Shown in pieces: positions 30,132 to 33,787 of a stretch of 33,787 nucleotides of DNA. The notes under the pieces are model-generated. The model made no database searches and was not told where the DNA came from. It was given only the letters and a program-made list of their open reading frames with translations. Numbering within the stretch: position 1 is the first letter of the stretch; each line of letters begins with the position of its first letter. The translations under genes and the position numbers were made by a program. The DNA comes from Brachybacterium tyrofermentans (lineage in GTDB: Bacteria > Actinomycetota > Actinomycetes > Actinomycetales > Dermabacteraceae): assembly GCF_014897585.1 (NCBI RefSeq), contig NZ_JABUXW010000036.1, positions 1-33,787 on the forward strand, read 5' to 3'.

Positions 30132-31043
30132 ATGTCGACGTACCCCGGCCCGACCCCGGATCGCCCGCACTCCGATCGTGGACAGGGCGCTGTGCCTGGC
30201 CACGGCCCGGCGCACGACCACGGCCCGCCCCACGCCCATGGCCACGGCCATGCACACGATCACGGCTCGATCCTGGGGCGGCTGCTCGAGCTCGACGCCG
30301 AGGTGCACGCCGACATGCTGGCGGCGGCGACCGCCCGGGTAGACGAGGTCGCCGAGGGCCCGGTGCGGCGCGTGCTGGACATCGGCAGCGGCGTCGGCAC
30401 CGGCACGATCGCGCTCGCACACCGGTTCCCCGAGGCCGAGATCGTCGCCGTCGACATCTCCGAGGACATGCTGTCCCAGGTCCGCGACCGCGCCCAGGCC
30501 GCCGGGGTCGGGGATCGGGTCACGACCCGGCGCGCTGACATCGCCGCGCCCGACGACGATCTCGGCTCGGCCGACGTCGTCTGGGCGTCCGCCTCCCTGC
30601 ACGAGACCTCCGACCCCGACGCCGCCTTCGGGAACCTCTTCGCCGCGCTCCGGCCCGGCGGCCTGCTGGCTGTTCTAGAGATGGACGCCGCGCCACGGGT
30701 GCTCCCCGCGGAGCTCGCAGGCTGGGAGGAGCAGGTGCGGGCAGCCGGCGGCGGCACCCCGGCCGATCATCCGGACTGGACCGAGCAGATAGCGACCGCC
30801 GGTTTCGAGGCTCCGCACACGGACAGCCTGGTCACCGATCTCCACGCAGCGGCCGACGGGCCGGCGGGGGAGTACGCCGCACTCGAGCTGCAGCGGATCG
30901 GCGCGCGGGCGCTCCCGTCCCTGGAGCAGAAGGACCAGGAGACGCTGCGGGCGCTCGCCGGAGACGGCGCCGGGAGCGTGCGCGAGCTCGGCGAGCTCTG
31001 GATCCGTGGCACCAGGACGCTCTGGACGACGCATCGTCCGTGA
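30132..31043 (+). CDS. SAM-dependent methyltransferase with histidine-rich N-terminus
   Basis: A 303-residue class I methyltransferase. Residues 80-115 hold the SAM site VRRVLDIGSGVGTGTIALAHRFPEAEIVAVDISEDM, then VVWASASLHETSDPDAAFGNLFAALRPGGLLAVLEM. The N-terminal 45 residues carry about nine histidines alternating with Gly, Ala, Pro and Asp (24-44). Such a tail often binds metals or helps in metal-dependent folding. TAGACT is six bases before the ATG (leaderless). The stop codon is inside the first unit of a 9-bp tandem array. Methyl acceptor unknown. Confidence 0.9.
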   Translation: MSTYPGPTPDRPHSDRGQGAVPGHGPAHDHGPPHAHGHGHAHDHGSILGRLLELDAEVHADMLAAATARVDEVAEGPVRRVLDIGSGVGTGTIALAHRFPEAEIVAVDISEDMLSQVRDRAQAAGVGDRVTTRRADIAAPDDDLGSADVVWASASLHETSDPDAAFGNLFAALRPGGLLAVLEMDAAPRVLPAELAGWEEQVRAAGGGTPADHPDWTEQIATAGFEAPHTDSLVTDLHAAADGPAGEYAALELQRIGARALPSLEQKDQETLRALAGDGAGSVRELGELWIRGTRTLWTTHRP

Positions 31044-31138
31044 GGTCCGTGAGGTCCGTGAGGTCTGTAAAGCCGGTAATGCCCGTGAGGCCGGTGAGGT
31101 CCTTGGAGCCTGTGGAGCCTGTGGAGCCCGTGAGGTCT
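31040..31138 (+). repeat. degenerate 9-bp tandem array
   Basis: Eleven adjacent 9-base units related to GTGAGGTCC fill this stretch, most with one to three changes. The first contains the stop codon of the methyltransferase gene. It lies in the gap before the pterin dehydratase gene. Confidence 0.85.
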
Positions 31139-31238
31139 GCGCCGGCGCGGACATCTGAGCGCCGGCGGAGTCCGCTCCCGGCGCGCTGACCGCAGCAGGA
31201 CGGTGGACCCGGTGCGGCTGCCGGGGCACGATGGGCTC

Positions 31239-31553
31239 ATGACGGATCCGAAGCAGACACTGTCCCCGTCCGAGATCGACGCCGCCGGCCTCACCGGATG
31301 GCGCCAGGTCGAGGGCACGATCGCCGCGCAGTTCTCCACCGGGGACTTCGCCACCGGCCTGGACCTCGTGAACCGGATCGGCGCCTCGGCGGAGGCCGCC
31401 GATCACCATCCGGATCTCACCCTCACCTACCCGTCCGTGGGCGTCACGTTGTCCAGCCATGACGTCGGCGGGATCACCAGTCGCGATCTGGACCTGGCGC
31501 GCACCATCACCGAGCACGCGGCGACGCTCGGGGTCTCGGTCGACGGGTCCTGA
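31239..31553 (+). CDS. 4a-hydroxytetrahydrobiopterin dehydratase (PCD)
   Basis: A 104-residue pterin-4a-carbinolamine dehydratase. The motif DHHPDLTLTYPSVGVTLSSHD provides the catalytic His56, His57 and His74. GGITSRDLDLARTI follows as in PCD enzymes. It recycles the hydroxylated pterin cofactor after aromatic amino-acid hydroxylation, but no phenylalanine hydroxylase is visible nearby, so it may serve other roles. CACGAT lies six bases before the ATG, a leaderless arrangement. Confidence 0.92.
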   Translation: MTDPKQTLSPSEIDAAGLTGWRQVEGTIAAQFSTGDFATGLDLVNRIGASAEAADHHPDLTLTYPSVGVTLSSHDVGGITSRDLDLARTITEHAATLGVSVDGS

Positions 31554-31666
31554 CGTCGGGCCCAACACGTGACGGGCCGGTCGGCGACCTTGAGTTCCTC
31601 TCTCGGCGGATCTTGTCCTGACGACGTGTCCTGGCACTCGTCGACCCGGCCCGGGCCCTGGCAGGT

Positions 31667-31690
31667 CCACCGCACACGCGGTGGGAGAAT
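31667..31690 (+). promoter_or_regulatory. ABC-F gene promoter with palindromic spacer
   Basis: A perfect palindrome with arms CCACCGC (31667-31673) and GCGGTGG (31678-31684) lies immediately upstream of the -10-like GAGAAT (31685-31690). The ATG of the ABC-F gene is six bases further. The palindrome fills most of the spacer region expected for a -35/-10 promoter, a plausible operator. Confidence 0.55.
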
Positions 31691-31696
31691 CGGCCT

Positions 31697-33364
31697 ATGA
31701 CCGCAACCCTCGTCGCCCACGGCCTGGCCGGCGGGTACGGCCACCGCACCCTCTTCGACGCCCTCGACCTGACGGTCGCGCCGGGTGACGTCGTCGGGAT
31801 CGTCGGTGCGAACGGCGCCGGGAAGTCCACGCTGCTGCGCCTGCTCGCCGGCGTCGATGCCCCGCAGGAGGGGACCGTCTCCCTGTCCCCGGCCGACGCC
31901 TTCGTGGGATGGCTGCCGCAGGAGCACGAACGAGTCCCCGGTGAGACCGTCGCCGAGTCCATCGCCCGCCGCACCGGATGCGCAGAGGCGACCGCTGACA
32001 TGGACGCCGCCGCTGCGGCGCTCGCCGAACCGGCGCCCTCCGGATCCGGCGGTCCCGATCCGGCCGACGTCTACGCGACCGCGCTGGACCGGTGGCTGGC
32101 CAGCGGCGCCGCGGACCTCGAGGAACGGATCCCGGTGGTGCTCGCCGATCTCGGCCTGGAGCTCGCCCGGACCGATGTGCAGCAGACACTGATGACCTCG
32201 CTCTCCGGTGGGCAGGCGGCCCGCGTGGGGTTGGCCGCCCTGTTGCTGAGCCGTTTCGACATCGTGCTGCTGGATGAGCCCACCAACGATCTCGACCTCG
32301 ACGGGCTGGAGCGTCTCGAGGCCTTCGTGCGCGGCCTGCGCGGTGGGGTGGTGCTGGTCAGCCATGACCGCGAGTTCCTCGCCCGCTGCGTCACCAGGGT
32401 GCTCGAGCTGGACCTCGCCCAGAGCAGCAACCGGGTCTACGGCGGTGGGTACGACGCCTTCCTCGAGGAGCGCGCGACGGTGCGCCGCCACGCCCGCGAG
32501 AAGTACGACGAGTTCGCGGCGACCAAGTCCGATCTGGTGTCCCGCGCGCGCACACAGCGGGAATGGTCGAGCCAGGGCGTGCGCAATGCGATGAAGAGGG
32601 CGCCGGACAACGACAAGATCCGGCGCCGGGCCTCGAGCGAGTCCAGCGAGAAGCAGGCGCAGAAGGTGCGGCAGATGGAGAGCCGGATCGCGCGGCTCGA
32701 CGAGGTCGAGGAACCCCGCAAGGAGTGGCAGCTCGAGTTCGCCATCGGGGCCGCGCCGCGATCAGGCTCCGTCGTCTCCACCCTGTCCGGCGCCGTGATC
32801 CGGCAGGGGGACTTCACCCTCGGGCCCGTCTCGCTGCAGGTCAATGCCGGGGAGCGGATCGGAATCACCGGTCCCAACGGTGCCGGGAAGTCGACGCTGC
32901 TGCGAGCGCTGCTCGGACATCGGGCTCCGGATGAGGGCACGGCGGCGCTCGGCGCGAGCGTGCAGATCGGGGAGATCGACCAGGCCCGCTCCCTGCTCGC
33001 CGGGGACCGGCCGCTGACCACAGCCTTCGAGGCGCAGGTGCCGGAGATGTCACCTGCGGAGGTGCGCACCCTGCTGGCCAAGTTCGGGCTCCGCGCCGAT
33101 CACGTCGGCCGCCCGGTCGACGAGCTGAGCCCGGGGGAGCGAACTCGCGCCGGTCTGGCTCTGCTGCAGGGCCGAGGCGTCAACCTGCTGGTGCTGGATG
33201 AGCCCACCAACCACCTCGACCTCCCGGCCATCGAGCAGCTCGAGCAGGCGCTGGAGAGCTATGACGGCACGCTGCTGCTGGTCACGCACGATCGGCGCAT
33301 GCTCCAGACGGTGAATACCGACCGGAGCTGGCAGGTGGAGGGCGGGCAGGTGCGGGAGGGCTGA
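31697..33364 (+). CDS. ABC-F family ATPase (ribosome-associated)
   Basis: A 555-residue protein with two ABC ATPase domains and no membrane segments. Domain 1 has Walker A GANGAGKST (about 37-45), signature LSGGQ and Walker B LLDEPTNDLD. Domain 2 has GPNGAGKST, signature LSPGE and VLDEPTNHLD. A long basic linker (roughly residues 245-350, helical, with REKYDEFAATKSDLVSRARTQREWSSQGVRNAMKRAPDNDKIRRRA) matches the P-site tRNA interaction motif of ABC-F factors. These proteins act on the ribosome: some protect from antibiotics, others are translation factors. The target cannot be chosen from the sequence. GAGAAT six bases before the ATG suggests a leaderless start. Confidence 0.94.
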   Translation: MTATLVAHGLAGGYGHRTLFDALDLTVAPGDVVGIVGANGAGKSTLLRLLAGVDAPQEGTVSLSPADAFVGWLPQEHERVPGETVAESIARRTGCAEATADMDAAAAALAEPAPSGSGGPDPADVYATALDRWLASGAADLEERIPVVLADLGLELARTDVQQTLMTSLSGGQAARVGLAALLLSRFDIVLLDEPTNDLDLDGLERLEAFVRGLRGGVVLVSHDREFLARCVTRVLELDLAQSSNRVYGGGYDAFLEERATVRRHAREKYDEFAATKSDLVSRARTQREWSSQGVRNAMKRAPDNDKIRRRASSESSEKQAQKVRQMESRIARLDEVEEPRKEWQLEFAIGAAPRSGSVVSTLSGAVIRQGDFTLGPVSLQVNAGERIGITGPNGAGKSTLLRALLGHRAPDEGTAALGASVQIGEIDQARSLLAGDRPLTTAFEAQVPEMSPAEVRTLLAKFGLRADHVGRPVDELSPGERTRAGLALLQGRGVNLLVLDEPTNHLDLPAIEQLEQALESYDGTLLLVTHDRRMLQTVNTDRSWQVEGGQVREG

Positions 33365-33385
33365 GGCTCACGGCCCACAGCTCCT

Positions 33386-33427
33386 GCGACGCAAAAGGTG
33401 CCAGCTCGGCGGCACCTTTATCGTCGC
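33386..33427 (+). terminator. strong hairpin after ABC-F gene
   Basis: Inner arms AAAGGTGCC (33394-33402) and GGCACCTTT (33411-33419) are perfect; outer arms GCGACG (33386-33391) and CGTCGC (33422-33427) extend the stem. A short T-run at the end of the inner stem fits a rho-independent terminator in this GC-rich genome. Confidence 0.8.
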
Positions 33428-33787
33428 GGGCAGGTCGCTGCCGAGTCTCTCGCTGCCGAGTCTCTCGACCGCGGTGGGGATGCGTCGGCTTCAGGCCGCC
33501 AGGACGGTGCATCTCGTCGACTGGTCGGACCGACGCCGTCCGGTGGCCGTGACCACGCCTGGGGAACCCATGCCCGCGGAACTCGTGGCGGCAGAGCTCC
33601 TGCCCGGCGAGCTCGTGACGGCAGAGCTCCTGCCCGGCGAGCTCGTGCCCGGCGAGCTCGTGCCCGGCGAGCTCGTGCCCGGCGAGCTCGTGCGCGGCGG
33701 ACCGTGTGTGCTGGGGGAATGAGTCCGAAATGGGTCAAGTCCCAGGTAGTGGTGTAGCGATCCTTCGATGAGGGGTCAGGCTGTCAG
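33428..33787. other. right-end region with no clear gene
   Basis: Apart from the 15-bp minisatellite (33579-33698), this stretch holds no supported gene. One frame (33474-33722) has a start codon but encodes mainly repeats. The last 65 bases look different from the local DNA and may be the edge of a mobile element, but I cannot establish that. Confidence 0.35.
33579..33698. repeat. 15-bp minisatellite, eight units
   Basis: Eight adjacent 15-base units related to GAGCTCGTGCCCGGC run from 33579 to 33698. Units 5-7 are identical and the others differ by one to four bases. Each contains the palindrome GAGCTC. Plus-strand translation would give a (Pro-Gly-Glu-Leu-Val)n repeat. Confidence 0.9.

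Noticed and set aside
7604..33698. Tandem arrays at 7604, 31040 and 33579 considered as CRISPR-like
   Set aside because: Units are 8-15 bp and adjacent without unique spacers, unlike CRISPR repeats of 23-37 bp with spacers; no cas genes are present.
33474..33722. 82-codon plus-strand frame spanning the 15-bp minisatellite
   Set aside because: It consists mainly of PGELV-type repeats, has no clear ribosome site and lies in a repeat. Reported as a repeat, not a gene.

Overview
The window looks like chromosomal DNA from a high-GC Gram-positive actinobacterium. The closest fit is the Micrococcales, possibly a Brachybacterium-like member of the Dermabacteraceae; this is inferred from protein style and GC content and was not searched. 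Supporting signs are the strong G/C third-position bias and actinobacterial families such as DUF3090, the SCO1664 family, DUF3152, DUF6069, PspC and DesK/DesR-type two-component pairs. Many genes are also leaderless: a TANNNT box sits 6-7 nt before the first codon. I recognise 44 probable protein genes and one decayed gene fragment. I see no rRNA, tRNA, CRISPR array or complete insertion sequence.

Layout, left to right. 1-3.3 kb: a P-loop kinase-like gene with a problematic start, an SDR oxidoreductase, and a VOC gene divergent from a WYL regulator with a perfect palindrome between them. 3.3-6.1 kb: a YdeI-family gene, then the opposing translationally coupled trio phosphatase (MSMEG_4193 family), DUF3090 and SCO1664 family. 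In many actinobacteria this trio sits beside mshC, which is absent here. 6.2-7.6 kb: a DUF2975/Xre pair with a leaderless promoter holding a palindrome, and a small repeat protein. 7.7-13.2 kb: aldo/keto reductase, a membrane protein, trhO (tRNA U34 hydroxylation), two VOC proteins, a NYN/PIN-like protein and PspC. 13.5-17.9 kb: a small hydrolase, then a minus-strand run PhoD, membrane protein, seven-bladed RCC1-like propeller and LysE exporter.

17.9-21.7 kb: two divergent TetR/SDR modules, each with inverted repeats in the shared promoter region, plus a GNAT acetyltransferase remnant. 21.9-24.3 kb: DUF6069 membrane protein, histidine kinase and response regulator joined by two ATGA overlaps. 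24.4-25.6 kb: a 43-residue basic protein behind a strong leader hairpin, then a PAP2-like membrane protein with degenerate motifs. 25.6-30.1 kb: minus-strand phosphotransferase-like, VOC, AraC, ArfB (ribosome rescue), PlsC-like acyltransferase and DUF3152 protease-like genes. 30.1-33.4 kb: a methyltransferase with a histidine-rich N-terminus, pterin carbinolamine dehydratase and an ABC-F ATPase followed by a hairpin. The last 360 bases hold a 15-bp minisatellite and an unexplained right edge.

The region is a mosaic of small housekeeping and stress or detoxification units, not one large pathway. Recurrent themes are self-contained regulator/enzyme pairs with visible operators, leaderless starts, and short tandem repeats at gene ends or between promoters. 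I found no clear multi-gene novel system. The best leads are the operators, the structured leader before the 43-residue gene, the mshC-less trio and the divergent PAP2 protein.
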